Assembly: GCA_025060195.1 (NCBI GenBank)
Contig: JANXCQ010000013.1
Span: 1-64,000, forward strand
Source: Gemmatales bacterium
GTDB taxonomy: Bacteria > Planctomycetota > Planctomycetia > Gemmatales > HRBIN36
Length of the DNA stretch: 64,000 nt
Direction: 5' to 3'
The position numbers and the translations under genes were made by a program. This document shows, piece after piece, positions 53,495 to 62,192 of the stretch (position 1 is its first letter; the number at the start of each line of letters is the position of its first letter). Under the pieces are notes generated by a model. That model was not told where the DNA came from and did not search any database. It was given only the letters and a program-made list of their open reading frames with translations.

Positions 53495-55534
53495 ATGGAT
53501 TGGCTGGAGACCGTGCGACGAGGGTTTTCCCGGTTGGATGTACCCGAGGAATATCGAACTCGGGCTTTGGAATATCTCAGGCAGTGGCTAACTGATGCAG
53601 AGTTTGCCGAGTATCGGCCTCAGTTGGAATGGTTGATGGAACAGCAGCGCTGGGCGGGACTGCTGGATCGTTTTTATCGCATTCTGCCGTTTGGCACAGG
53701 CGGCCGACGTGGACCCGTGGGTATCGGGCCGAATCGCATGAATCCGTGGACTGTGGCGGCTGCAGTCCAAGGGCACTGTGATTATTTGCGGCTGCGGTTT
53801 GCCGAGGAGTTGGCCCGTGGACAGCGTCTACGCGTGGTACTTGCTTATGATGTGCGTCGTTTTGAGGATCAGAGAAAGGAATATAATCCCGCGTTAGCGA
53901 ATCCTGTGTTGCATCTGAGTTCGCGGGATTTTGCTTATCTGGCGGCCGAGGTGTACGCGGCAAACGGGATCGAATGTGTCGTGTGGTTGGGCGAAAGGGA
54001 ACGCTACCTAGCCACTCCCGAGTTATCCTTCGCAATTCGCTACTATGGTGCGCACGGCGGCCTGAATATCTCAGCTTCGCATAATCCCCCTGACGATAAC
54101 GGCGCAAAGTTTTACGTTCATCACGGCGGTCAACCAGTGCCGCCGGAGGACCAGTTGATGTCCGACTGTGTGGAGCGGGTGGGCAAGATTCAGCGGTTGC
54201 CTTTTGCTGAAGCGCAGCGACGTGGCTGGCTCGTGCCATACGAAGAAGAAGCTCATCGCCGATACATTCAGGTCAACTTGCAGCAGAGTTTACTCGGTGC
54301 CGCTAAGGTGAACGAATTGACAGTGATTTTTACGCCGCTTCATGGCGTGGGCGGTTACACGGTGCGCGAGGTGCTGGAACATCAGCGGATTCACGTGGTG
54401 CCTGTGGCGGAGCAAATGGAGCCGAATGGATTATTTCCCCATGTACAGTCAGCCAATCCGGAGGTGCCCGCAGCGTTCACCGAAGCGCTGCGCTTAGCCG
54501 AGCGGGTACCGGAAGCCGATCTAATTCTCGCGAGTGACCCCGATGCCGACCGACTAGGAGCCATGGCTAAGCAGCGGGATGGCCGTTGGCGCTTTCTGAC
54601 GGGCAATGAGATTGCCGCTCTGGTCACCCACTTCAAGCTCTCGCAGCTGAAGCAACGTGGCCCCTGGCCCGATTCACCTTTGGTGGCTAAGACGGAGGTG
54701 ACCACAAATCTTATTACGCGCATCGCTCAACGGTTTGGATGCGCCGTAGTGGACGATTTGCTAGTGGGTTTCAAGTACGTGGCCGACCTGTTGTGGCAGC
54801 TAGAGTCGCGAGGACAGTACAGAGAGTATCGAGGCAAGCCCGAGGATTTCTTAGTGGCCAGCGAGGAAAGTCACGGCATACTGGTTACGCCCCAGATCCG
54901 CGACAAGGACGCCGCGGGCGCGGCCCTGATTCTGGCCGAATCGGCTCTTTATCAGAAGCGCCGTGGTCTGACTTTAGTCGAGTACTTAGAGCAGCTGTAT
55001 CGCGAGTATGGCTATTTTCGCAACGTGCTGGTCAACGTTCAGGTGCCTGGGTCGTTAGCGGATTATCAGAAGATGCAATTATTGGGGCGGGCGCTCGACG
55101 CCCTTCGGAGTCAACCTCCGAGCCAACTGGCGGGTTGGCGTGTCGTTCATTTCGATGACTATCTACGCCCAGAGTCACGTTTCGGACCGATCCAAGGGGA
55201 AACGGATCGCCTAAGCCGAAACGTTTTGGTCTTCCACGCTCAGCCCGACGAAGCTTCCCAGCCAGCAGTTCATGAGATCAGTCCGAGAAGCGTGGCGCGA
55301 CTCGTACGCGCGCTTTGCGTAGATAACGGGGAGGGGCTCAGAGCTCGGCTTATCTTTCGACCCAGTGGCACTGAGCCGAAGGCGAAATGTTACGTGGAGG
55401 TTTCCACCCCACCTTGCGCACCCCGCACGGAAAGCGAGGCATGGAACGATTTATGCCATCAAGTGGACAAGTTAGCCGAACAACTCGGCCAAACATTTGT
55501 CCAATTGGCTTTATCTCTAGCCTCCGAGCACTAG
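53495..55534 (+). CDS. Alpha-D-phosphohexomutase (phosphoglucomutase/phosphomannomutase type)
   Basis: The 679-residue enzyme interconverts hexose 1- and 6-phosphates. The catalytic serine loop is LNISASHNPPDDNGAKFYV. The metal loop is LASDPDADRLGAM (D-x-D-x-D). The sugar loop region has EESHGILVTPQIRDKDA, and the phosphate-binding loop is IFRPSGTEPKAKCYVE. It is longer than PGM/PMM of about 450-580 residues, mainly by an N-terminal helical extension (1-70), as in the YbbT/PGM2-like group. GGGAGG lies upstream of the ATG at 53495. Confidence 0.94.
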   Translation: MDWLETVRRGFSRLDVPEEYRTRALEYLRQWLTDAEFAEYRPQLEWLMEQQRWAGLLDRFYRILPFGTGGRRGPVGIGPNRMNPWTVAAAVQGHCDYLRLRFAEELARGQRLRVVLAYDVRRFEDQRKEYNPALANPVLHLSSRDFAYLAAEVYAANGIECVVWLGERERYLATPELSFAIRYYGAHGGLNISASHNPPDDNGAKFYVHHGGQPVPPEDQLMSDCVERVGKIQRLPFAEAQRRGWLVPYEEEAHRRYIQVNLQQSLLGAAKVNELTVIFTPLHGVGGYTVREVLEHQRIHVVPVAEQMEPNGLFPHVQSANPEVPAAFTEALRLAERVPEADLILASDPDADRLGAMAKQRDGRWRFLTGNEIAALVTHFKLSQLKQRGPWPDSPLVAKTEVTTNLITRIAQRFGCAVVDDLLVGFKYVADLLWQLESRGQYREYRGKPEDFLVASEESHGILVTPQIRDKDAAGAALILAESALYQKRRGLTLVEYLEQLYREYGYFRNVLVNVQVPGSLADYQKMQLLGRALDALRSQPPSQLAGWRVVHFDDYLRPESRFGPIQGETDRLSRNVLVFHAQPDEASQPAVHEISPRSVARLVRALCVDNGEGLRARLIFRPSGTEPKAKCYVEVSTPPCAPRTESEAWNDLCHQVDKLAEQLGQTFVQLALSLASEH

Positions 55535-55616
55535 TACGTTTGGGATCAAATTTCTCCCCAGCCAGCGCGTCGAGAGTAGGCAGACGGAAACACAACCAAC
55601 CATTACCCTAAGAGTG

Positions 55617-56174
55617 TTAGCGTTCTAGTTGTTTGTCGGGAATAGGCTGTGCTGGAGGGCGCACGGGAGGGCGCAAAGGAACCGGTCGGATTTGAATTGG
55701 TCCGCCCTTCGGCCGACGGAACGCCACCAGGCCCGACGGTTGCCCGTTGGTAGTACCATTCGTCTGCGTGACATACAGGTTAACCAGTCCGACGTACTCC
55801 CAACCTTCGGCGGCCAGCTGATTCAGGAGTTTGGTGTGTTCCTCAGTGTCCCGCCCGATGAATTCGACGACGCGATATTCCCACTGGAGGGGTTCGGGGG
55901 CGACCCGAATCTGCGGCGGCACCGGTTGCGCGCCCCCGCCACCAGGTGCTACATCGCCTGGTTGTATAGGCTTGGCGGGTTGAGGGGGAACCGGAACAGG
56001 TTGGATTTGGACGCGCTGCACCTGCACTGGTTGAGCTGGGACGGGGCCCGCTGGTACAGGTTGCGGCTCCCGGTCGTTTTGGGCTAATCCCGCGGCCCAA
56101 CCTCCTAAGGCCGCTACTAAGGCGACGCTACCCAGCACTAGCAATCCACGACGCCATAGAAAGTTCGCCCCCAT
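55617..56174 (-). CDS. Exported proline-rich protein with DUF4177-like domain
   Basis: The 185-residue protein has a signal peptide or anchor (RRGLLVLGSVALVAALGGW). A Pro/Val/Gln repeat linker with PVQVQRVQIQPVPVPPQPA spans about 35-85. A small domain at 100-160 reads QWEYRVVEFIGRDTEEHTKL and LAAEGWEYVGLVNLYVTQ, which resembles DUF4177 (WEYK-VV...ELGAEGWELV). A proline/arginine tail ends it. DUF4177 has no assigned function. The ATG at 56174, preceded by GAGGAG, is preferred to a TTG upstream. Confidence 0.78.
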   Translation of the reverse strand: MGANFLWRRGLLVLGSVALVAALGGWAAGLAQNDREPQPVPAGPVPAQPVQVQRVQIQPVPVPPQPAKPIQPGDVAPGGGGAQPVPPQIRVAPEPLQWEYRVVEFIGRDTEEHTKLLNQLAAEGWEYVGLVNLYVTQTNGTTNGQPSGLVAFRRPKGGPIQIRPVPLRPPVRPPAQPIPDKQLER

Positions 56175-56396
56175 GAAAGCTCTCCTCTCGTTGTTGTCCA
56201 AGTGTCACCTTAGCCTTATTATGCCAGCTGCCACTGCTCACACTCTGGCGCATAGTTAAGACGAACCAAGACCACTAAGTGATTGCCTCGGATACGATTT
56301 GTTACTACCGGTTATGGCAGTCGCCATCAAGCGGCTGCCAGAGTGGACCGACTTGGTAAAAGCTAGCGATGAGGTTCTTGCGTGTTCGTAGCCCCA

Positions 56397-57110
56397 TCAG
56401 AGATAAAGAAGATCTACTTGTTCGTCCGCATGCTTCGTGGCATCGAACAAGGCGACGGAGTTATCCACGAGCCGACCCGGATTTATCACAATGGTCTTAG
56501 CCACGCGTTGCCAACCTCGGTGTTCGGTGGCCCCTCCGACTAGGCATAGCGAAGGATGGTAGCTATCGACAAACTCTCCCACGATGGGATTGCCATCAGA
56601 TCCACCAAGTTGGCCCGGGGGCGGTTGGCTCAGCACAAGAATTTTGCGCGATTGGTCGGACTCCCACAGCTTGCGGAGGTAGTATTCGGCTAGATGGCGA
56701 GAGATGCGTACGCGGGTCTCGGAGAGTTCCTCATGCTCCGTGATTTCGCCCCCCACGCCGCACAAGGCGACGTCCTCTTCCTCCAGGAGCGTCGCGTGAA
56801 TCAGGTGCAGTTTCGGATGCTCGCCTTCCTCAAACATGCCTAAACGGAGGAAATGCCTTAGCGGCGCGTCTGCCGGCCCAGGCAGGACGGCGGTGAGAAC
56901 GCCGAGTTCGGCAATGCTGCCTATGGCATCAAAAAAGTTTTCCCACAAACGGAGCAAAGCGCCCTCGCTACTGCGATCGCGCAGCGCACTGTCCACAACG
57001 CCGCCCGTAAACACCACCGCATCAGCGCGCAGGTCCTGGGCGGCTTTCTTGAGTAGCTCGATTTTCTCAAGTGCACCGTGGACTTGTCCAGCCACCAACA
57101 GTCTTCTCAT
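56397..57110 (-). CDS. Metallophosphoesterase-like protein with degenerate active site
   Basis: The 237-residue protein follows the calcineurin-like phosphoesterase plan, but key ligands are changed. The first motif D-x-H is GQVHG, GD is TGG (AVVFTGGVVD), GNHD is GPAD (VLPGPADAPLRHFL), the TH.PP motif is LSQPPPG, and GHxH is GGATEHRG. Losing these Asp, Asn and His residues should abolish metal binding, so it is probably a pseudo-enzyme with a binding role. The fold assignment rests on spacing and local phrases and is not certain. It starts 97 bp after the baeRF gene on the same strand. Confidence 0.65.
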   Translation of the reverse strand: MRRLLVAGQVHGALEKIELLKKAAQDLRADAVVFTGGVVDSALRDRSSEGALLRLWENFFDAIGSIAELGVLTAVLPGPADAPLRHFLRLGMFEEGEHPKLHLIHATLLEEEDVALCGVGGEITEHEELSETRVRISRHLAEYYLRKLWESDQSRKILVLSQPPPGQLGGSDGNPIVGEFVDSYHPSLCLVGGATEHRGWQRVAKTIVINPGRLVDNSVALFDATKHADEQVDLLYL

Positions 57111-57206
57111 GGTAGCGCCTCCCTTCTAGCGGCAAAGGAAAGTCTCGACTGGGTCGACGAGTTGGTAAGCTAGTCCAATTCGTGAGCGTGCGGAGCTCCT
57201 GGGTTG

Positions 57207-58361
57207 TTAGTAGCGTAGCCTTGCAGCTATCCCGTCGTATTCGTCCAAGGCAGCATTATTCCAGTAGCGCACCTGGGCCGATTGGGCTAGGGCCTCGCGT
57301 ACCGCTTCTTCATAGATGTCGGGCACGGTCGCCATGCTGGCACCACACTCAATACAAGGTCCGCCACTAAGGTGCAGCCGAGAGCATTGCGGGCAAACGT
57401 GTCCATGATAACGAGTGTTCGGCTTGACCAACAAATACCAAATGCGCCGCTGCCAGAGCGCACGAAACACTTGTTCCGGGCCAAACGCTTGCTGCACGCT
57501 GGGGGCATCGAGCAACTGCTGCCACAGTCGTTGGGATTGCTGTTCGAGGGTGTGCTTTTCTTCCTCCTGAAATCGAGCCCGTAGCTCCGTTTTCGGCACA
57601 TGCACGGGTACTGCCCAGCGCGCTACCACCAACTCCTGGAGATACCGGTGGAGGTGGGTTTCAAATTGCGGCAGAATTTCCCACAAGCCCCCTAGGATCA
57701 GGTAGCGGAACGGTTCCGACTCCCAAAGGCGATGGGCCACTTGCGCCACCCAAGCAAAATGATGATGCACATATTCTATCTGCTTACGCCGAAATTGCAG
57801 TTCACCGAAGGCATCGGGAATACGAATCCTCGGCGGTACCTCATCGAAAATGTAGGTGATTTCTTCGACCTCCCCGAGGTAACCGAGATAGAGCTTAGCC
57901 TCATCTTTGTCTATCAGGATGATGCCGAAAGGATCTGACTGCTCGAGAGCTTGGCGTAGGGGCCAGAGGACAAATTGTTCTTCGAGAAAATGCTGCTGCC
58001 GCAACGGCCAAGGGAGTGGAAACGCGTAGGTCACATTGAGATGACTAGCAAGGAAGCAAGCCAAGCCCCGCAAGCCGCGTCGACCCGCAGCGAAATATGC
58101 TGCCTCGTATGCTAGATCAACTTCCTGCAATAGGCGTTGCCGGGCACCGTTGCTGAGCGAGTCCATACTGCGGATCTGCTCCCGCAGTTGTTGCGCGGCA
58201 TTTTTCGCGGCGATGCGGATGGCTTCCTGATCGCCCCAACGTTGCGGATCTAAGTCCCAATAAACGCTCAACAACCGCTCCGGAGCGCCGCGGACATTTT
58301 CCAGCTGGTGCACCAAACGTCGGCTCAGAACTCCCTCATACAGTTCCAAGCGTTGCAGCAT
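57207..58361 (-). CDS. baeRF-like protein (bacterial archaeo-eukaryotic release factor family)
   Basis: The 384-residue protein has an N-terminal domain carrying LSVYWDLDPQRWGDQEAI. A central eRF1 domain 2-like region has FGIILIDKDEAKLYLGYLGE and RYLILGGLWEILPQFE. A zinc ribbon near the C-terminus (CPQCSRLHLSGGPCIECGA) precedes a final helical part with EEAVREALAQSAQVRYWNN. This is the layout of the baeRF clade, proposed to act on stalled ribosomes or peptidyl-tRNA; activity is not shown by the sequence. The ATG at 58361 is preferred to the TTG at 58376. It lies near the heat-shock and RaiA-sigma genes. Confidence 0.75.
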   Translation of the reverse strand: MLQRLELYEGVLSRRLVHQLENVRGAPERLLSVYWDLDPQRWGDQEAIRIAAKNAAQQLREQIRSMDSLSNGARQRLLQEVDLAYEAAYFAAGRRGLRGLACFLASHLNVTYAFPLPWPLRQQHFLEEQFVLWPLRQALEQSDPFGIILIDKDEAKLYLGYLGEVEEITYIFDEVPPRIRIPDAFGELQFRRKQIEYVHHHFAWVAQVAHRLWESEPFRYLILGGLWEILPQFETHLHRYLQELVVARWAVPVHVPKTELRARFQEEEKHTLEQQSQRLWQQLLDAPSVQQAFGPEQVFRALWQRRIWYLLVKPNTRYHGHVCPQCSRLHLSGGPCIECGASMATVPDIYEEAVREALAQSAQVRYWNNAALDEYDGIAARLRY

Positions 58362-58445
58362 GGGCGTTGTCCTCAATTCATCGCAGTCGGCAGGTGTTCC
58401 CCGACAAAAGCAGAAAAACGAGCCGTACAGTCCTAGAATTTGGAC

Positions 58446-58715
58446 TCACGGCCATAGCCATGCAATCAGTTGTACCAGACCTCCAAGGACTAAGATCGGG
58501 CTCAGAATAATCAGTACGGTCGCAAGCAAGCCAACAATAGCGAGGATAATATGCCCCGCTATGCCAAACAGGCCCCAAAATAATCCTCGTAGCACTTTCA
58601 TAAACACGCTTGCCTCAACGAAGGTGGTCGCCGTGCTTCGTGCCTGGGATTCCTCGACGAGTGGCGTAACGGGATTGATGGGTTGGCTAGCCATACTCAT
58701 GCGGAAATCTCCCAT
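58446..58715 (-). CDS. Small membrane protein
   Basis: The 89-residue protein has one long or two short hydrophobic segments, FWGLFGIAGHIILAIVGLLA and TVLIILSPILVLGGLVQLIA, after a polar N-terminus. GAGGAA lies just before the ATG at 58715. No family is recognised. It lies between an Hsp20 gene and the baeRF gene, all on the same strand. Confidence 0.6.
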   Translation of the reverse strand: MGDFRMSMASQPINPVTPLVEESQARSTATTFVEASVFMKVLRGLFWGLFGIAGHIILAIVGLLATVLIILSPILVLGGLVQLIAWLWP

Positions 58716-58859
58716 CGCTTCCTCGATTGCGGACTGTAAGCATACCACCAAAGTTGTGCCGCTCTAAGTCAACATATAAAATGTGGGCCTCCTTGCCCTT
58801 CCCCAAGGGTATGCTACCTTGCACCAGCATTGTTAGAATCGGACAAAACGGCAGCTCTC

Positions 58860-59342
58860 TCAGGACTCTTTGACAGGCACTTTGCGTCCCGCCGCGCCAG
58901 GTTGCTTGCCCACGTGAATCTCTAACACGCCGCTATGATACTTCGCTTCCACACGCTGCGGATCAATGGTGCTGGGCAGCGTTATAACGCGGTGGCAACT
59001 GCGGTAAGCAACTTCGTGAAAGGCGCGGCCTTTTTCTTCCTGCTTTCGTTCAGCCTTTTTCTCAGCGCGGATGATGAGGCGATTGCCGCTCAGTTGCACG
59101 TCAAATTCGTCGGGCTCAAAGCCCGGGGCGTCGAGCTTGACGATGTATTCCTTCTCATTCTCGGTCAGTTCCATTTCGCCCCAACGTTCCCACTGCTCTT
59201 CAAAGGCGGGCAGTTTCCCAAAGAAGCGATCGATCAAGCGGTCAAATTCTTCCCGCAAGCGAGCCAACGGTCGGAAGAAGTCTTCCTGAGCCATGACGGG
59301 AACCTTCGTTTCTCTCCTGCGCCAGGGAGTGATGCCGAACAT
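58860..59342 (-). CDS. Small heat-shock protein Hsp20 (third of three)
   Basis: The 160-residue alpha-crystallin-type chaperone holds unfolding proteins in oligomers. The alpha-crystallin domain spans about 50-145, with LDAPGFEPDEFDVQLSGNRL, then ITLPSTIDPQRVEAKYHSGV and LEIHVGK. The C-terminal I-x-I/V motif reads KVPVK. The N-terminus FGITPWRRRETKVPV comes from the ATG with AAGGAGGAG upstream. It is the last of three tandem hsp20 genes, 93 bp apart. Confidence 0.95.
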   Translation of the reverse strand: MFGITPWRRRETKVPVMAQEDFFRPLARLREEFDRLIDRFFGKLPAFEEQWERWGEMELTENEKEYIVKLDAPGFEPDEFDVQLSGNRLIIRAEKKAERKQEEKGRAFHEVAYRSCHRVITLPSTIDPQRVEAKYHSGVLEIHVGKQPGAAGRKVPVKES

Positions 59343-59435
59343 TGGTGCTCCTCCTTGTGTTGTAGTTTCCGATTTCCGTGAATATCGTGTGCGACCCTGG
59401 CCCCACCCGGTGCTTGCCCAGAAGCGCCGTTCCCC

Positions 59436-59825
59436 TTAGGCGGTTTTGACCGTGATGCGTTTAGGTTTCACAGCTTCGCGCTTGGGCAGATGAAGTATTA
59501 GGACGCCCTGCTTCAGTTCTGCGGTGATTTTGTCGCTATCAATCTCTTCACTGATAGTAAAAGTTCGATAAAAGTCGCCCACACCGTATTCCTGTAAGAG
59601 GAATTCGCCCGTTGTAGGACGCGGCGTGACTTTGCCATGAATCGTGAGTTCTCCGTTCTCGAAGCGAATGTCCACATCTTCCGGCCGAACGCCCGGCAAG
59701 TCCGCATACAGGGTCAACTCATCGGCCGTCTCGACCACATCCACGCGCGGCGAGTAAGTGACCGTGCGTACTGGCTCAGCTTGAGTTATTTCTCCGCGAT
59801 GCTCCCGTTTGGCGAGATTGGCCAT
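59436..59825 (-). CDS. Small heat-shock protein Hsp20 (second of three)
   Basis: The 129-residue Hsp20 has its alpha-crystallin domain at about 25-120 (SPRVDVVETADELTLYADLP, then ENGELTIHGKV and LKQGVLILHLPKRE). The C-terminal anchor motif is KRITVK (I-x-V). The ribosome binding site AAAGGAGGT is a near-perfect complement to the 16S tail. It diverges from the other two and resembles plant/cyanobacterial class A Hsp20 with a very short N-terminus. It is 91 bp after the first gene. Confidence 0.95.
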   Translation of the reverse strand: MANLAKREHRGEITQAEPVRTVTYSPRVDVVETADELTLYADLPGVRPEDVDIRFENGELTIHGKVTPRPTTGEFLLQEYGVGDFYRTFTISEEIDSDKITAELKQGVLILHLPKREAVKPKRITVKTA

Positions 59826-59916
59826 GGTGCACCTCCTTTCTGATTCAGAATCCTCTTTTTGAGAAACTGCTTTCCCTGCCTCTTTAGCTCAAAAGCTTAC
59901 GTCCTATGCGGGCCTA

Positions 59917-60375
59917 TCAGCCAGCCTTGACGGTAATCTTCCGCGGCCTGGCTTCCTGACACTTGGGCATGACGATGGTTAACACACCGTTCTCAAGACG
60001 GGCTTCCACCTTGTCCGCCTCGACATCCACTGGCAGAGTGACGATTCGATGGAAGGAGCCAAACGGTCGCTCTTGCCGCAACCAAGTTCCTTTGTCAACC
60101 TGCGGAGATTTCCGCTCACCCTTAATGCTCAACTGATTCCGACCGGTCACATAGATTTCCAAATCTTCCAGCCCCATGCCCGGCAGTTCTGCCTCTGCAT
60201 AGACGTTGTTTTCGTCTTCCCAGACGTTAATGGGTGGGTAAGCGGCGGTAAGCGTGGGCCAACGCATTGGGAATCCTTCCCAGCCCCACCGCTCAAACAG
60301 CCGATCCATCTGTCGACGGAAGTTCTCCATTTCTCGCCACAGTTCAGTAAAGGGTTCCCAGCTCAGCCGTGCCAT
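59917..60375 (-). CDS. Small heat-shock protein Hsp20 (first of three)
   Basis: The 152-residue Hsp20 has an N-terminal Trp/Arg-rich segment (SWEPFTELWREMENFRRQMD), an alpha-crystallin domain (about 48-140; INVWEDENNVYAEAELPGMG, VTLPVDVEADKVEARLENGV) and C-terminal RKITVK. The ribosome binding site AAAGGAGGT is near perfect. It is the promoter-proximal gene of the hsp20 trio. The 490-bp gap upstream is shared with the divergent RaiA-sigma gene. Confidence 0.95.
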   Translation of the reverse strand: MARLSWEPFTELWREMENFRRQMDRLFERWGWEGFPMRWPTLTAAYPPINVWEDENNVYAEAELPGMGLEDLEIYVTGRNQLSIKGERKSPQVDKGTWLRQERPFGSFHRIVTLPVDVEADKVEARLENGVLTIVMPKCQEARPRKITVKAG

Positions 60376-60622
60376 GTCGAACCTCCTTTCGTTGCGCTTC
60401 CCTTATCCGAGCGTTTCACTTTCGCAGCAAGCTCGCAACGTCCTTGTCAGCAATTGTTATGCCATCCCTTGTGTGATGTGGGCCACCATCCTTATAGCTT
60501 GACCACAACACGTTTTAGAAGCACTGATGGCTATGAAACTTTATGCTTCCCTTTACTAACTCCGAGAATCTTTCATGTCAAAATTGCAGTTCCCTTAGGA
60601 TATAGACTAAGAGGGTAATCGA

Positions 60623-60639
60623 GGTGTCATTTTGACACC
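60623..60639. promoter_or_regulatory. Candidate operator between hsp20 and the RaiA-sigma gene
   Basis: A perfect 7-bp inverted repeat, ggtgtca-ttt-tgacacc, lies midway in the 490-bp divergent intergenic region (60376-60865). A related, imperfect site ggtgacg-ttt-gtcaaacc follows at 60674-60691, and ttgtcaa-type half sites recur near 60795-60815. No CIRCE element or clear sigma-32 promoter is seen. A regulator site for either gene is plausible. Confidence 0.45.
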
Positions 60640-60827
60640 AAATATTGAACGTCCAAGGCGGGAAGAGCCTAGGGGTGACGTTTGTCAAACCGACACGGTC
60701 GCAACGATTTTCACTAACGGATACTTACGCCACGTGACACGCAAGTTCCGTACATAAGGTGAAGCGGCATCTAAATTGCAGTAGTTTCCGTCTCTGTCAA
60801 AGTAGGTTTGTCAACTGATCACTCTGC

Positions 60828-60846
60828 ATTAGATGGAAAATCTAAT
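60828..60846. promoter_or_regulatory. Palindrome in the leader of the RaiA-sigma gene
   Basis: attagat-ggaaa-atctaat, a perfect 7-bp inverted repeat with 5-nt loop, ends 19 bp before the ATG at 60866 and just before the gaggag ribosome binding site. It could be an operator or an RNA stem that affects translation. Confidence 0.4.
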
Positions 60847-60865
60847 AGGCTACGAGGAGTCAATC

Positions 60866-61894
60866 ATGCGGACACATATCACGTTTCACCACTGCGACCG
60901 ACAGTTGATGGACGAGGCCCAGGCCTATTGGGAGAAAAAGTTGCCACGCTTGGAACATCTGTTGCAGCACTATTCGCCTGATGGCGTGGAGCTACGCCTG
61001 ACGGTTTGGCATCAGCATACGCGCATCGGCTACCAAGCGCGGGCCGTGTTGCACTTACCCACGGGCACGGTCGTTGCCGAAGAAACAGCTAAAGACTTGC
61101 ACGCCGCGCTCGATGCCACAGCAGACACGCTTGTTCGCAACGTAAAAAAGCATGAGGAACACGTGCGTCATGACGACGTTTACCGCCGACACCGTTGGCA
61201 CCGCGTCAATGTCAGCGCCGCTGGGCCGCTCCTGCAACGCGATTTCGAAGAGGGACGCCACGATGCCTTTTACCACCTCCTCCGCCCCGTACTGCGCCCC
61301 TTACGCCACTATGCCGAACGGGAGTTGCACCTGTTGGCATTAGAGGGCCTGATAAATGAACGCGCGTGGACACTCGACGAATTGATGGATGCACTTGTGG
61401 AGACGGCTTGGCGACGTTTTGCCGAGCGACCTAAGGACGTGGCCCTCGACGTCTGGCTCATGGACTTATTGCACGAACTGCTGGCCGATTGGACAGCCCA
61501 GCCCACGGGCAAGCCTACCTTAGAGAAGGCGCCGGTTCCCGCCTTGGAAGCCGAGGTAAGGGAGCCGGACGCTCCACCCCAGACTTGGCGTTTGCAAGAC
61601 TTTCTCCCCGAAGTTCAACCTCTGCCTAGCTGGGAGAGCCTTTCGCCAGCTGAGCAACGTGACAAACTTCTGCGATGGCTAAGTCAACTTCCCAGGCGTC
61701 AGCGGCAAGCCTTGTTACTTCATATGCTAGAAGATTATCAGCCTTCGGAAATCGCCGTCATCCTTCGACGCGACGAAAATGAGGTGCGCCACGAGCTCGA
61801 GCAGGCCAAGCAGCACCTGATTCGATGTCTCAGAGCTGATGGTTACATCCAGACGAAGTCCTCGGGCGTTGCATCTGAGTCTTCGTTAGGCTAA
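60866..61894 (+). CDS. Fusion of RaiA/HPF ribosome-hibernation domain with sigma-70-like domain
   Basis: The 342-residue protein has two parts. The N-terminal 100 residues are a ribosome-associated inhibitor fold (THITFHHCDRQLMDEAQAYW, then RIGYQARAVLHLPTGTVVAE and KDLHAALDATADTLVRNVKK). Residues about 130-215 resemble sigma region 2 (FYHLLRPVLRPLRHYAEREL, LVETAWRRFAERP, LDVWLMDLLHELL). After an acidic linker, residues about 265-330 are region 4-like (LSQLPRRQRQALLLHMLEDY, PSEIAVILRRDENEVRHELE). The combination suggests a link between ribosome hibernation and transcription; this is inference. GAGGAG fixes the ATG at 60866. It is divergent from the hsp20 genes. Confidence 0.82.
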   Translation: MRTHITFHHCDRQLMDEAQAYWEKKLPRLEHLLQHYSPDGVELRLTVWHQHTRIGYQARAVLHLPTGTVVAEETAKDLHAALDATADTLVRNVKKHEEHVRHDDVYRRHRWHRVNVSAAGPLLQRDFEEGRHDAFYHLLRPVLRPLRHYAERELHLLALEGLINERAWTLDELMDALVETAWRRFAERPKDVALDVWLMDLLHELLADWTAQPTGKPTLEKAPVPALEAEVREPDAPPQTWRLQDFLPEVQPLPSWESLSPAEQRDKLLRWLSQLPRRQRQALLLHMLEDYQPSEIAVILRRDENEVRHELEQAKQHLIRCLRADGYIQTKSSGVASESSLG

Positions 61895-62192
61895 GGAGTT
61901 TGCGTTTTACCACGATTCAAGAGCATGAAAACACTAATTTGCGATAATGAGAAGAAAACCATCGCGAGCATGCTTAGCGAATTCTCGGGCTGCGATATTA
62001 GCTCAGCGGGTCGGCCGCGCGTGCCAAACTGCCCATCGCTCCAATCCATCTGTTTTTAGCTAGTTGCAGTTGTTGGTCGCGGACCGCGGTCTCATCTTTC
62101 TGCAAAGCTGCCAATGCATCTTCCTGTCATTCGGCGGCTCGTTCAATGCGTGGGCCATAGCGGCGTAGGGCAGCGTCCAGGACCGCCTCTTG

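Noticed and set aside
61990..62040. A tRNA-like A-box (ttagctcagcggg) on the forward strand
   Set aside because: No B-box (ggttcgantcc), anticodon arm or acceptor pairing follows, and the segment is explained as the eroded 3' end of the reverse-strand zinc-ribbon gene.
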